The notes: a model not told the origin generated them from the letters alone. A stretch of DNA of 8,445 bases from Chthoniobacter sp. (GCA_025352865.1 JANXSB010000443.1:1-8445), one strand, 5' to 3'; shown: positions 1 to 5,511, counted from the stretch's first letter. Made by a program: numbers and translations.

Positions 1-548
1 TTCGTCGCGCGGATTTCCACATGGGCGCGCTTGCGGATGATGTAGAGTTGCCGCTCAAAAGCCTGCTCGTCCGCGCAGTTTGCCCCGCGCGCGATGAAGA
101 CCTGCCGCATGAACGGTTCGCTCCGCAGCGAGGTCGCGCCGAGCGAGGAATTTTCCGTCGGGATGTCCCGCCAGCCGAGCACCCGCTGGCCCTGCCCGGC
201 CACGATCTTTTCAAAATGCCGCGCACTCTCCGCGCGCACGCCGGCATCCGGCGACGAGAAAAACATCCCCACTCCGTAATCACCCGCGGCTGGCAGCTCC
301 ACGCCCGCCACTTTCCGCAAAAACCCGTGCGGCACCTGGAGCAAAATCCCCGCGCCGTCGCCCGTGTTCACCTCGCAGCCGCAGGCTCCACGATGATCCA
401 AATTGACGAGGATCGTCAGCGCCTGCTCGATGATTTCGTGCGAGCGCTTGCCCTTCATCTGGCAGACAAAGCCGACGCCGCACGCGTCGTGCTCGAACTG
501 CGGATCATAGAGTCCCTGCTTTTCGGGTAGGCCGTTGTTGTTGGTCAT
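1..548 (-). CDS. gltB: Glutamate synthase large subunit, N-terminal part (runs off the window)
   Basis: The reverse strand reads in one open frame from an ATG at 548 to the window edge (182 complete codons, no stop). The product begins MTNNNGLPEKQGLYDPQFEHD and continues with ACGVGF, the start of the class II glutamine amidotransferase domain of glutamate synthase. In this family the Cys (here Cys23) becomes the N-terminal nucleophile after a short propeptide is removed. Further family signatures are LDHRGACGCEVNTGDGAGI at about residues 54-72 and the QVPHGF segment after it. The enzyme hydrolyses glutamine and transfers the ammonia to 2-oxoglutarate to make two glutamates in the cytoplasm. 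Only the start of the amidase domain is visible; the FMN/Fe-S synthase part and the GXGXG domain lie outside. The electron donor (NADPH or ferredoxin) cannot be told from this part. No clear Shine-Dalgarno precedes the start. Confidence 0.95.
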   Translation of the reverse strand, partial: MTNNNGLPEKQGLYDPQFEHDACGVGFVCQMKGKRSHEIIEQALTILVNLDHRGACGCEVNTGDGAGILLQVPHGFLRKVAGVELPAAGDYGVGMFFSSPDAGVRAESARHFEKIVAGQGQRVLGWRDIPTENSSLGATSLRSEPFMRQVFIARGANCADEQAFERQLYIIRKRAHVEIRAT

Positions 549-580
549 TTTGTGGTTCGTCGTAAAAAAGGCGGCGGGCA

Positions 581-608
581 GTTATTTCACGCATCGCCCG
601 CAGGTCAA
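581..608 (-). promoter_or_regulatory. Candidate sigma70-type promoter for the glutamate synthase gene
   Basis: On the minus strand TTGACC (603-608) is followed after 16 nt by AATAAC (581-586). The -35 box matches the consensus at 5 of 6 positions and the -10 at 4 of 6. The start codon is about 33 nt downstream of the -10 box. Found by eye; no transcription data. Confidence 0.45.
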
Positions 609-660
609 GCAATGGCATATCTGACGGGCAAATTTTCACCCGCTCGCACTCGTTCCGCGC

Positions 661-678
661 GGCGGGAATGATCCCGCC
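661..678 (-). terminator. GC-rich hairpin downstream of tRNA-Ser
   Basis: GGCGGGA (661-667) and TCCCGCC (672-678) form a perfect 7-bp stem with a 4-nt loop, 27 nt past the 3' end of the tRNA on the minus strand. No T-run follows, so intrinsic termination is doubtful. It could instead help 3'-end processing or stop read-through into the glutamate synthase promoter. Confidence 0.3.
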
Positions 679-704
679 GGATGCGCCGCATCTGGGGGAA
701 ACCG

Positions 705-791
705 CGGAGAGGGGGGGATTCGAACCCCCGATACCCTTTCGAGTATGCCGCTTTAGCAAAGCGGTGCTTTCGGCCACTCAGCCACCTCTCC
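705..791 (-). tRNA. tRNA-Ser (anticodon GCU)
   Basis: The reverse strand folds as an 87-nt class II tRNA. The acceptor stem GGAGAGG (785-791) pairs with CCTCTCC (706-712), leaving a G discriminator at 705, typical of serine tRNAs. The T arm is GGGGG-TTCGAAT-CCCCC in minus-strand sense (713-729). The anticodon stem CCGCT/AGCGG encloses the loop TTGCTAA, giving anticodon GCT at 755-757, which reads AGC/AGU codons. The long variable arm around 731-747 contains a CATACTC/GGGTATC-like stem, as expected for tRNA-Ser. The 3' CCA is not encoded (the next bases are CGG), so it must be added by a nucleotidyltransferase. Confidence 0.96.
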
Positions 792-1207
792 GGTGGGCCC
801 GCGATTTATCGAGAATCGGCGAGCGGGCGATTCATTCGCGTGGTTCGCCCGGCGCGGCAAGCAAATTTAGCGCGCGGTTGAAAACGGATGCGCCGCGATG
901 ATGGATCGTAGTCCGCGCGTGGCTCGGGAGCGCTGGCACTGCGTCTGCTTTTTTCGCGGCATGCTCCTCCCGCTCCTCTCCTCACTGCTGCTTTTCGGCG
1001 GCACGTTCATCCTGCTGACCCGCGCGATGCTCCTATCCGTTCGGACGGTCGTGGCAATCACCGCGGCGAATGAAAAAAACCGCTGAGCGCGAGGTCGGAT
1101 GGCGGTGACGGGAATGGCGACGCGCGTGTCGGCGGATGGGCGCAGGATTCGCGCCTCGCGCGTCGTTTCGCTCGCCAGCCGGAATTCCGGCGATCATTTT
1201 CACGGGC
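792..1207. other. Intergenic stretch with no convincing gene
   Basis: This stretch of about 416 nt lies between the head of tRNA-Ser (minus) and the start of the lipoprotein gene (plus). It should hold the tRNA promoter on the minus strand; GATAAA about 13 nt before the tRNA is a possible -10 box, but no good -35 accompanies it. The plus strand has one short hydrophobic reading frame (listed separately, low confidence). Other open frames on both strands are Arg/Pro/Ala-rich with no recognisable domain, as expected from high-GC noise. I see no repeat or structured RNA here. Confidence 0.5.
961..1086 (+). CDS. Doubtful small hydrophobic peptide
   Basis: From ATG 961 a 41-residue frame reads MLLPLLSSLLLFGGTFILLT followed by a short polar tail ending NEKNR. 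It would be one transmembrane helix of roughly 19 residues. An upstream ATG pair at 898/901 extends it to 62 residues with an N-terminus unlike a signal sequence. No ribosome binding site is visible before either start, and I recognise no family. It could be a small membrane protein or a chance frame in GC-rich DNA. Its position just upstream of the lipoprotein gene, on the same strand, is the only contextual support. Confidence 0.18.
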   Translation: MLLPLLSSLLLFGGTFILLTRAMLLSVRTVVAITAANEKNR

Positions 1208-1552
1208 ATGACACCCCGGTTCCGACGCGGCGTTTTCGCCCTGCTCCTCGCCACGCAGATTTCCGGCTGCGGACTGCTGTTTCATGGCCGGAAAAAAACG
1301 CCCCGCGCGCCGGCCGCAAAACCGCTGCTCGTCGGGACGATCATGCTGGTCAATGAGGACGGGCATTTTGTCCTGATTGACAGCGGCATGAGCCCCGGTC
1401 CGCTGCCCGGCGCGGTGCTGAAGTCCCGGACGGCCGCGGGGGAATCGGGTGAGTTGAAAGCGGGCGACGTCCGCCGCCGCCCGTTCGCCATCGCCGATGT
1501 GGTCAAAGGCACGCCGCGGGTCGGCGATCAGGTTTTCCAGCAGCCGCCGTGA
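1208..1552 (+). CDS. Small lipoprotein of unknown function
   Basis: The 114-residue product starts with a classic lipoprotein signal: positively charged MTPRFRRG, a hydrophobic stretch VFALLLATQ, then the lipobox ISGC with Cys at residue 21. The frame is open from ATG 1136, but the ATG at 1208 is preferred because it places the signal peptide at the very N-terminus. Residue +2 is Gly, not Asp, so sorting to the outer membrane is expected if enterobacterial rules apply. The mature part has a Lys/Arg/Ala/Pro linker, then a compact domain (about 41-114): VGTIMLVNEDGHFVLIDSG, PGAVLKSRT, a GELK segment, RRPFAIADVV and a terminal VGDQVFQ. The pattern suggests a small beta-rich fold. I recall similar short lipoproteins in Verrucomicrobia, but no function is known to me. 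The gene converges on the CNB-fold gene, 9 nt away. Confidence 0.75.
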   Translation: MTPRFRRGVFALLLATQISGCGLLFHGRKKTPRAPAAKPLLVGTIMLVNEDGHFVLIDSGMSPGPLPGAVLKSRTAAGESGELKAGDVRRRPFAIADVVKGTPRVGDQVFQQPP

Positions 1553-1553
1553 G

Positions 1554-1580
1554 GCCGCGCGCTAAGCGCTGCCGCGCGGC
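1554..1580. terminator. Hairpin in the convergent lipoprotein / CNB-fold gene junction
   Basis: GCCGCGCG (1554-1561) and CGCGCGGC (1573-1580) form a perfect 8-bp stem with an 11-nt loop. The loop contains the stop codon of the CNB-fold gene, and the structure starts 2 nt after the lipoprotein stop. It could act on both converging transcripts, but neither side has a T-run. Confidence 0.35.
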
Positions 1581-2044
1581 ACCGCAGCCTCGGCGCTGCT
1601 CCAGTACACCGTGTTCACGAGCCGCGCGCTCGTGAGGCGAAAACGCCGCGCCATTTCCGTCATCATCGCGCAGACGATTTTGTAGCCGGTCGTGGGATTG
1701 GCGGACATGAAAGTGCGCAGCGTCTCGTAGTCCACAAACGCGACGATGGTGGGCTGCATGGCGTAAATGCTCGCCGTCGCCATCCCGGGATCGAAGAGAT
1801 TGATCTCCCCAAAAAATCCGCCCGCGCCGAGCCGTCCAAGGAGCATCTCGCGCTTCTGCGCCAGCCGCCGGATATGCACCACGCCCGAGCAGACGATGTA
1901 GAGCAGTTTCACCTCCGTGCCCTCTTCGATAATGCGCTCGCGCGGGTTCACCGTTCGCGCGGTGAGCAGGGCGCAAAAGGCGCGCAGCTCGTCGTCGGTG
2001 AGGTGGCGCAGAATCGAAACAGTGCGGAGCAGATCAACATCCAT
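1562..2044 (-). CDS. Stand-alone cyclic-nucleotide-binding-fold (Crp-like) regulatory protein
   Basis: The 160-residue protein (MDVDLLRTVSILRHLTDDEL...) is essentially one cNMP-binding beta-barrel domain: the N-terminal helix ending LTDDELRAF, NPRERIIEEG (33-42), LYIVCSGVVHI (48-58), and the phosphate-binding cassette GGFFGEINLF (75-84). The cassette Glu (Glu80) is present. The Arg that contacts the cyclic phosphate in CAP-type domains is replaced: the usual R-T/S-A-S reads ATAS, with Ala89. Canonical cAMP binding is therefore doubtful. The C-terminus is a helix (about 117-145) with no helix-turn-helix, so it is unlikely to bind DNA itself; it may act through protein contacts. The frame is open further upstream, but that part lies antisense to marR. 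The ATG at 2044 is chosen because it begins the domain and sits behind a good promoter. Confidence 0.87.
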   Translation of the reverse strand: MDVDLLRTVSILRHLTDDELRAFCALLTARTVNPRERIIEEGTEVKLLYIVCSGVVHIRRLAQKREMLLGRLGAGGFFGEINLFDPGMATASIYAMQPTIVAFVDYETLRTFMSANPTTGYKIVCAMMTEMARRFRLTSARLVNTVYWSSAEAAVPRGSA

Positions 2045-2053
2045 AGGCGCGGA

Positions 2054-2082
2054 GGTATAGTGACCGCGCGCGGCGCTGACAA
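2054..2082 (-). promoter_or_regulatory. Promoter of the CNB-fold gene, probably giving a leaderless mRNA
   Basis: In minus-strand sense TTGTCA (2077-2082), a 17-nt spacer and TATACC (2054-2059) match the sigma70 consensus at 5/6 and 4/6. Only 9 nt separate the -10 box from the ATG at 2044, so a start site 6-8 nt after the -10 leaves a leader of about 0-3 nt. Confidence 0.6.
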
Positions 2083-2088
2083 GCCCGG

Positions 2089-2116
2089 TTGACGGAAGGT
2101 TAAATGCCCATACCAT
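2089..2116 (+). promoter_or_regulatory. Promoter of the marR-tolC-pgeF unit
   Basis: TTGACG (2089-2094) is followed after 16 nt by TACCAT (2111-2116). An alternative -10, CATAAA at 2114-2119, would need a 19-nt spacer. Either gives a short leader of about 6-12 nt. The -35 box lies 6 bp from the -35 box of the divergent CNB-fold promoter, so two polymerases could hardly bind at once. Confidence 0.5.
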
Positions 2117-2132
2117 AAATGCCCTTAACCTT
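2096..2132. promoter_or_regulatory. Candidate MarR operator: perfect inverted repeat with nested direct repeat
   Basis: AAGGTTAA (2096-2103) and TTAACCTT (2125-2132) are perfect inverted repeats separated by 21 nt, with arm centres 29 bp apart. The right arm ends at the base before the marR ATG. Inside lie two copies of TAAATGCCC (2101-2109 and 2116-2124), 15 bp apart. The left arm falls in the marR promoter spacer and the right arm spans the expected start site, so a bound repressor would block the promoter. MarR proteins commonly autoregulate from such sites; that this MarR binds here is inference. Confidence 0.6.
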
Positions 2133-2588
2133 ATGGCTGCCCTTCGCGAAACACCCAAACTCCGAGCCGATGCCGGGCGTCTGGCCGACATTTTCACCGT
2201 CCTCCAGCGCTGCTTCGTGCTGAATCTTTCCAAGGAACTCGCCCGCGGCAACGTCTCTTTTTCGCAATACTGCCTGCTGAGTTTTCTGCGCGAGCAAAAG
2301 GAGCTGAGCATGACCGAGGTCGCGCAGCGCATGGGCCACACCACCGCCGCCTCGACCGGCCTCGTGGACCGGCTGGAAAAGCTCGGCCTTGTCCGGCGTG
2401 TGCATGGCCAGGAGGACCGTCGGAAAATCCACGTGCAAATCACCGCCTCCGGCATCGCGCTCACCGCCGAAGTGCGCGACGACATGGTTTCCAATCTCCT
2501 CAAAATGATGGCCGCGCTCGACTCGCACGAGCAAAAGACCTGGTTGCTAATCTACGAGAAAATCTTCACCTACTGCCGGAATCCATGA
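2133..2588 (+). CDS. MarR-family transcriptional regulator
   Basis: The 151-residue protein has the full MarR architecture. N-terminal dimerisation helices (about 13-35) lead to a winged helix-turn-helix: SMTEVAQRMGHTTAASTGLV (59-78) gives the HTH, with the recognition helix around 70-83 (TTAASTGLVDRLEKL), and the wing GLVRRVHGQEDRRKIHVQIT carries the DRR motif at 95-97. C-terminal helices 106-149 complete the dimer interface. MarR regulators are usually repressors released by small aromatic ligands or oxidants. Two Cys residues (27, 47) are present, but neither sits in a motif I can call redox-active. The stop overlaps the tolC start in ATGA, implying translational coupling. No Shine-Dalgarno is seen, consistent with a very short leader. 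A role in controlling the adjacent efflux channel is likely. Confidence 0.93.
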   Translation: MAALRETPKLRADAGRLADIFTVLQRCFVLNLSKELARGNVSFSQYCLLSFLREQKELSMTEVAQRMGHTTAASTGLVDRLEKLGLVRRVHGQEDRRKIHVQITASGIALTAEVRDDMVSNLLKMMAALDSHEQKTWLLIYEKIFTYCRNP

Positions 2589-4039
2589 AACCCCTCCGCC
2601 TCCTCGTCGCGGCACTCGCCGCGGCTCTCCCAGCCTTGATTCCCAGCTCCTTTGCGGGCGGGGGGACCGGCGCGCATCAGACCACCACCGGCGACCTCAC
2701 CCTCGACCGCGCGGTCGGGATCGCGCTGCAACAAAACCCCGCCATCCTCAAGGCGCTGCAGCAGATTCAGCTCAACCGCGGCCAGATCATCGAGGTGCGG
2801 GCGCAGACCCTGCCGCAGGTCGCGGTGAATTCCAGATACGACCAGCGGGACAAGGCCCTCCTCGGGGGAGGATCGAATCAGGGGCAGGGGCTGACGGGCG
2901 ACGTCACGGGGAGAAACCCGCGATCGTGGGAGGTCAGTATCCAGGCCACCCAGGTGCTTTATTCCGGCGGGCAAATCCGCGCGGCGATGAACATCGCGAA
3001 GTTCACCAATGACAGCAGCTACTTCAGCCTGCGCGATACCGTGGACAGCACCATCGCCACGGTGCGGCAGAATTTTTACACGGTGCTGCTGAACCGAGAA
3101 CTCATCAAAGTGCAGGAGGAATCCGTGAAACTGCTCGGCAGCCAGCTCAAGGATCAGCAGAACCGCTTCGAGGCCGGCACGGTCCCGCGCTTCAATGTCC
3201 TCCAGGCCGAAGTCGCGCTCTCCAATCAGCAGCCGATTTTGATCAACGCCAGAGGCAACTACTACCTGGCTCTCGTCCAGCTCGCCAAAACCCTCAGCCT
3301 CGATCCCGGCGCGGACGGGCGGCCCACCTTCAATGCCGTCGGCGAACTCACCGTCAGCGAGCGCAATTACGGCCTGAAGAACTCCCTCGACCTCGCCCTC
3401 GAACAGCGCCCTTTTCTCAAAGTGCAGCGGCTCGCCATCCTCAGCCAGAAGGAGCAAGTCAAAGTGGCCCTCGCCGGATACCAGCCGAAATTTTACGCGA
3501 ACGCCGGCGGGCTCGTGCGCAGCAACACGCTTTCCAATCAGCTCGACGACACCGTCAACGGCTGGTTTTTCGGCTTCACCAGCCAGTGGAATATTTTCGA
3601 CGGACTGGCCACCTCCGGCGCGGTGAAAGTGGCGCGCGCCAGCCTCGAGCAGGCGAAGATCAACTACGACGATTCCGTGCAGCAGGTGGCGCTCGAAGTC
3701 CAGCAGGCCTACGTCAAACTGCAGACCGCCCGCGCCACCATCCGCAGCGGGCAGAAGACCGTGGAGCAGGCCGACGAAGCCCTGCGCCTGGCCGGCGAGC
3801 GACTCGCCGCGGGGGCCGGCACGCAGCTCGACGTGCTCAATGCGCAGGTCCAGCTCACCACCGCCCGCAGCACCGAGTTGCAGGCCCGCGCGGACTACAA
3901 TATCGCCCTCGCGGACTACGACCGCGTGACCGCCACCGCCACGAAGTACGCCGAGACCTTTGCCGATCCTCTCGTACAGCGAAACGCGCCGAAAGCACCG
4001 GCGCTCAAAGATCCCCCGGCGAAGAAGAAAAAGCCGTGA
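2585..4039 (+). CDS. TolC-family outer-membrane efflux channel
   Basis: The 484-residue protein has a Sec signal peptide (MKPLRLLVAALAAALPALIP, probable cleavage after SSFA near residue 24). Two outer-membrane-efflux repeats follow, roughly 38-235 and 265-455. Family features include LTLDRAVGIALQQNPAIL near the mature N-terminus, long polar helices rich in Gln/Leu/Ala, RFEAGTVPRFNVLQAEVAL in the first repeat and RLAAGAGTQLDVLNAQVQL in the second, and WNIFDG before the last helix pair. TolC proteins form trimeric channels spanning outer membrane and periplasm that work with an adaptor and an inner-membrane pump. The length is full for the family. The tail is basic (PPAKKKKP). It overlaps marR by 4 nt, but no adaptor or pump gene is adjacent, so the partner must be encoded elsewhere. 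The substrate is unknown. Confidence 0.94.
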   Translation: MKPLRLLVAALAAALPALIPSSFAGGGTGAHQTTTGDLTLDRAVGIALQQNPAILKALQQIQLNRGQIIEVRAQTLPQVAVNSRYDQRDKALLGGGSNQGQGLTGDVTGRNPRSWEVSIQATQVLYSGGQIRAAMNIAKFTNDSSYFSLRDTVDSTIATVRQNFYTVLLNRELIKVQEESVKLLGSQLKDQQNRFEAGTVPRFNVLQAEVALSNQQPILINARGNYYLALVQLAKTLSLDPGADGRPTFNAVGELTVSERNYGLKNSLDLALEQRPFLKVQRLAILSQKEQVKVALAGYQPKFYANAGGLVRSNTLSNQLDDTVNGWFFGFTSQWNIFDGLATSGAVKVARASLEQAKINYDDSVQQVALEVQQAYVKLQTARATIRSGQKTVEQADEALRLAGERLAAGAGTQLDVLNAQVQLTTARSTELQARADYNIALADYDRVTATATKYAETFADPLVQRNAPKAPALKDPPAKKKKP

Positions 4040-4043
4040 GGGC

Positions 4044-4730
4044 ATGCCGCCCGTGACCGCGGTGCTTCCCGTCGAGACATTTCCCGCGCTCGCAGCGATC
4101 CCCGGAATCAAACACGGCTTCACCGGTCGCGTGCCCGGCCTCGATGTGACCGCGGATCGCGAAACCGCCCTGCAACGCCTCGACGAACATCACGCCGCGG
4201 CCCGTGCGGCCCTCGGCCTCGCAGCCCGCACCTTTATCACCGCCGAGCAGGTGCATGGGCGTGAAATCGCCATCGTGGATGAAAAGACCGCCGCGCCCGT
4301 GCCCGGTGCCGACGGGCTCATCACCGCCAGCGCCGCGGTTTGCCTCGGCATCCACGTCGCCGACTGCTGCGCCGTCTTCCTCGCCGACCCCGTCCGCCGC
4401 GTCATCGCCCTCCTGCACTCCGGGCGGCGCGGCAGCGAACTCGGCATCACCGCCGCCGCCATCGCGCGCCTGCGCACCGACTTCGGCTGCGCTCCCGCCG
4501 ACCTCACCGTGCAGCTCAGCCCGTGTATCCGCCCGCCGCGCTACGAGATCGACTTCGCCGCCCTCATCGTCGCGCAAGCCCGTGCCGCCGGCGTGACTCG
4601 CGTCTTCGACTGCGGCACCTGCACCGGCGCGCAGATGAGGCGCTACTACTCCTACCGCGTCGAGCGCGGAAAGACCGGCCGCATGCTCGCGCTCCTCGCG
4701 CTTGAGCCAGGCCTCGAGACTGTGAACTAA
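4044..4730 (+). CDS. pgeF: Laccase-domain protein, PgeF/YfiH family
   Basis: The 228-residue product matches the polyphenol-oxidase/laccase-domain family. Family members have been described as a peptidoglycan editing factor (E. coli YfiH/PgeF) and as purine-nucleoside-processing enzymes. The zinc ligands are present: His71 in EQVHGREI, Cys108 in VADCCAVFLAD and His125 in LLHSG. Further signatures are GADGLIT (88-94), RYEID, and the C-terminal YYSYRVERGKTGRMLALLAL. Two usual motifs differ: HAGWRG reads HSGRRG, and the typical GP.I..CCYEV segment reads SPCIRPPRYEI. ATG 4044 is chosen because GAGG lies just upstream, 4 nt after the tolC stop; an earlier in-frame ATG lies inside tolC and would add a long basic tail. 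It probably shares the marR-tolC transcript. A link to cell-envelope upkeep is plausible, but the exact substrate is uncertain. Confidence 0.88.
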   Translation: MPPVTAVLPVETFPALAAIPGIKHGFTGRVPGLDVTADRETALQRLDEHHAAARAALGLAARTFITAEQVHGREIAIVDEKTAAPVPGADGLITASAAVCLGIHVADCCAVFLADPVRRVIALLHSGRRGSELGITAAAIARLRTDFGCAPADLTVQLSPCIRPPRYEIDFAALIVAQARAAGVTRVFDCGTCTGAQMRRYYSYRVERGKTGRMLALLALEPGLETVN

Positions 4731-4760
4731 GTCGTGAGACGGGCTGCACAGCAGCGGTAG

Positions 4761-4781
4761 GGACGGCACTCCGTGCCGTCC
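4761..4781. repeat. Strong intergenic palindrome (REP-like)
   Basis: GGACGGCAC (4761-4769), loop TCC, GTGCCGTCC (4773-4781): a perfect 9-bp stem with a 3-nt loop. No T-run follows, so it is not a standard intrinsic terminator. I associate hairpins of this type with dispersed intergenic repeats in Verrucomicrobia genomes; only one copy is in the window, so repetition is not shown here. Confidence 0.55.
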
Positions 4782-4786
4782 GGGGC

Positions 4787-4851
4787 GAGCGTAGCGAGGG
4801 GCCGGCGGGATGAGCACCGCAGCGGCAGCGCTCACCGCCTCGCTGGCGCTC
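4787..4851. repeat. Larger imperfect palindrome next to the REP-like hairpin
   Basis: GAGCGTAGCGAGG (4787-4799) pairs with CCTCGCTGGCGCTC (4838-4851) apart from a small bulge. Inside, TGAGC (4811-4815) pairs with GCTCA (4830-4834), and GGCGG (4804-4808) can pair with CCGCC (4835-4839) in an alternative register. The whole could extrude as a cruciform or fold as a long RNA hairpin. With the adjacent 21-nt hairpin it may form one composite repeat of about 90 nt. Confidence 0.4.
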
Positions 4852-5052
4852 GCACGGCTTCGGGAAAATTTTTCAGCCGCTTGATGACCGAGGTGAAACC
4901 TTGTGAGGGCAACTGCAAGCTGGCAATGGCGTGGCGTGGAATGCACAGTGCGGGCTTGCGGAGCCGCTGCGCCGCGCTGTCCGGCGCTTCCAGGGGTTTC
5001 CGATTTTTATGACCGCTGTTTTTTCCAAACCATCCGGCACCGGCGAACGGCC

Positions 5053-5511
5053 ATGAAAGCCATCGCCGCGATGTCGCTGAACCGCGTGATCGGACGCGAG
5101 GGGAGGATTCCGTGGCACCTCCCGGAGGATTTCCAGTGGTTCAAGAAGATGACCGCCGGCCAAGTCGTGCTCATGGGGCGGAAGACGTTTGAATCGCTCG
5201 GCAAACCGCTGCCGAACCGGACGAACGTGGTGCTCTCGCAGCGCGGGCCGATCGCGGGCGTGACGGTGCTGCGCGATCTCGCGGAACTCTCGGCGAGCCA
5301 CTTCGCGCCGCGCGAAATCTTTGTCATTGGCGGCGCGGAAATCTACGCGCAACTGCTGCCGCGCTGCCGGGAGCTTTACCTCAGCGTGGTGCTGCGGGAG
5401 GTGGAAGGGGACGCGTTCTTTCCGCCGTTTGAGGATCGGTGGGAGCTGATCGACACTCCGCTGCGGGCGGCGGAATTCGAGGTGCGGCACTACCGGAATC
5501 TGCACGCATGA
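5053..5511 (+). CDS. folA: Dihydrofolate reductase
   Basis: The 152-residue protein is a complete, compact DHFR that reduces dihydrofolate to tetrahydrofolate with NADPH in the cytoplasm. Visible motifs are MKAIAAMSLNRVIGREGRIP at the N-terminus; PWHLPEDFQWFKKMT, with Trp21 and the proton-donor-position Asp26; VLMGRKTFESLGKPLPNRTN, the NADPH-binding loop; VVLS; and the glycine pair in FVIGGAEIYAQLLP. The C-terminus (DAFFPPFEDRWELIDT, then a final beta-strand FEVRHYRNLHA) is typical. The ATG at 5053 matches the family N-terminus; starts upstream add about 50 unrelated residues. No good ribosome binding site is seen. No thymidylate synthase is adjacent, the usual partner in many bacteria. The stop overlaps the next gene's start in ATGA. 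Confidence 0.95.
   Translation: MKAIAAMSLNRVIGREGRIPWHLPEDFQWFKKMTAGQVVLMGRKTFESLGKPLPNRTNVVLSQRGPIAGVTVLRDLAELSASHFAPREIFVIGGAEIYAQLLPRCRELYLSVVLREVEGDAFFPPFEDRWELIDTPLRAAEFEVRHYRNLHA

Larger units (their letters stand above)
4731..5052. other. Intergenic region between pgeF and folA
   Basis: This 322-nt gap starts after the pgeF stop. Its first 120 nt hold a palindromic repeat (listed separately). The rest (4852-5052) has no recognisable gene. An open frame running through it into folA has no family resemblance before the folA ATG. The last 70 nt are locally T-rich (GATTTTTATG, CTGTTTTTTCC), where a folA promoter is expected, but I cannot pick convincing -35/-10 boxes. Confidence 0.5.

Noticed and set aside
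21..530. A 169-codon plus-strand frame at the left edge
   Set aside because: It is antisense to the glutamate synthase N-terminus, whose amidase motifs are unmistakable on the minus strand.
661..704. Possible attachment site or mobile-element edge next to tRNA-Ser
   Set aside because: No integrase, no duplicated tRNA 3' end and no change in gene character are visible within the window.
2045..2503. N-terminal extension of the CNB-fold gene to an upstream ATG at 2503
   Set aside because: It would run antisense through marR, contains Arg/Ser-rich noise and would bypass the well-placed promoter at 2054-2082.
2570..4123. A 517-codon open frame on the minus strand opposite tolC
   Set aside because: It is antisense to a clear TolC-family gene over its whole length, its translation has no recognisable domain, and it is rich in Gly/Glu/Leu as expected when high-GC codons are read in reverse.
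4005..4946. A 313-codon minus-strand frame opposite pgeF
   Set aside because: It is fully antisense to the laccase-domain gene, Gly/Ala-rich, and lacks any domain signature.
4773..5012. A 79-codon plus-strand frame in the pgeF-folA gap
   Set aside because: It starts inside the palindromic repeat, has no ribosome binding site and shows no family resemblance.
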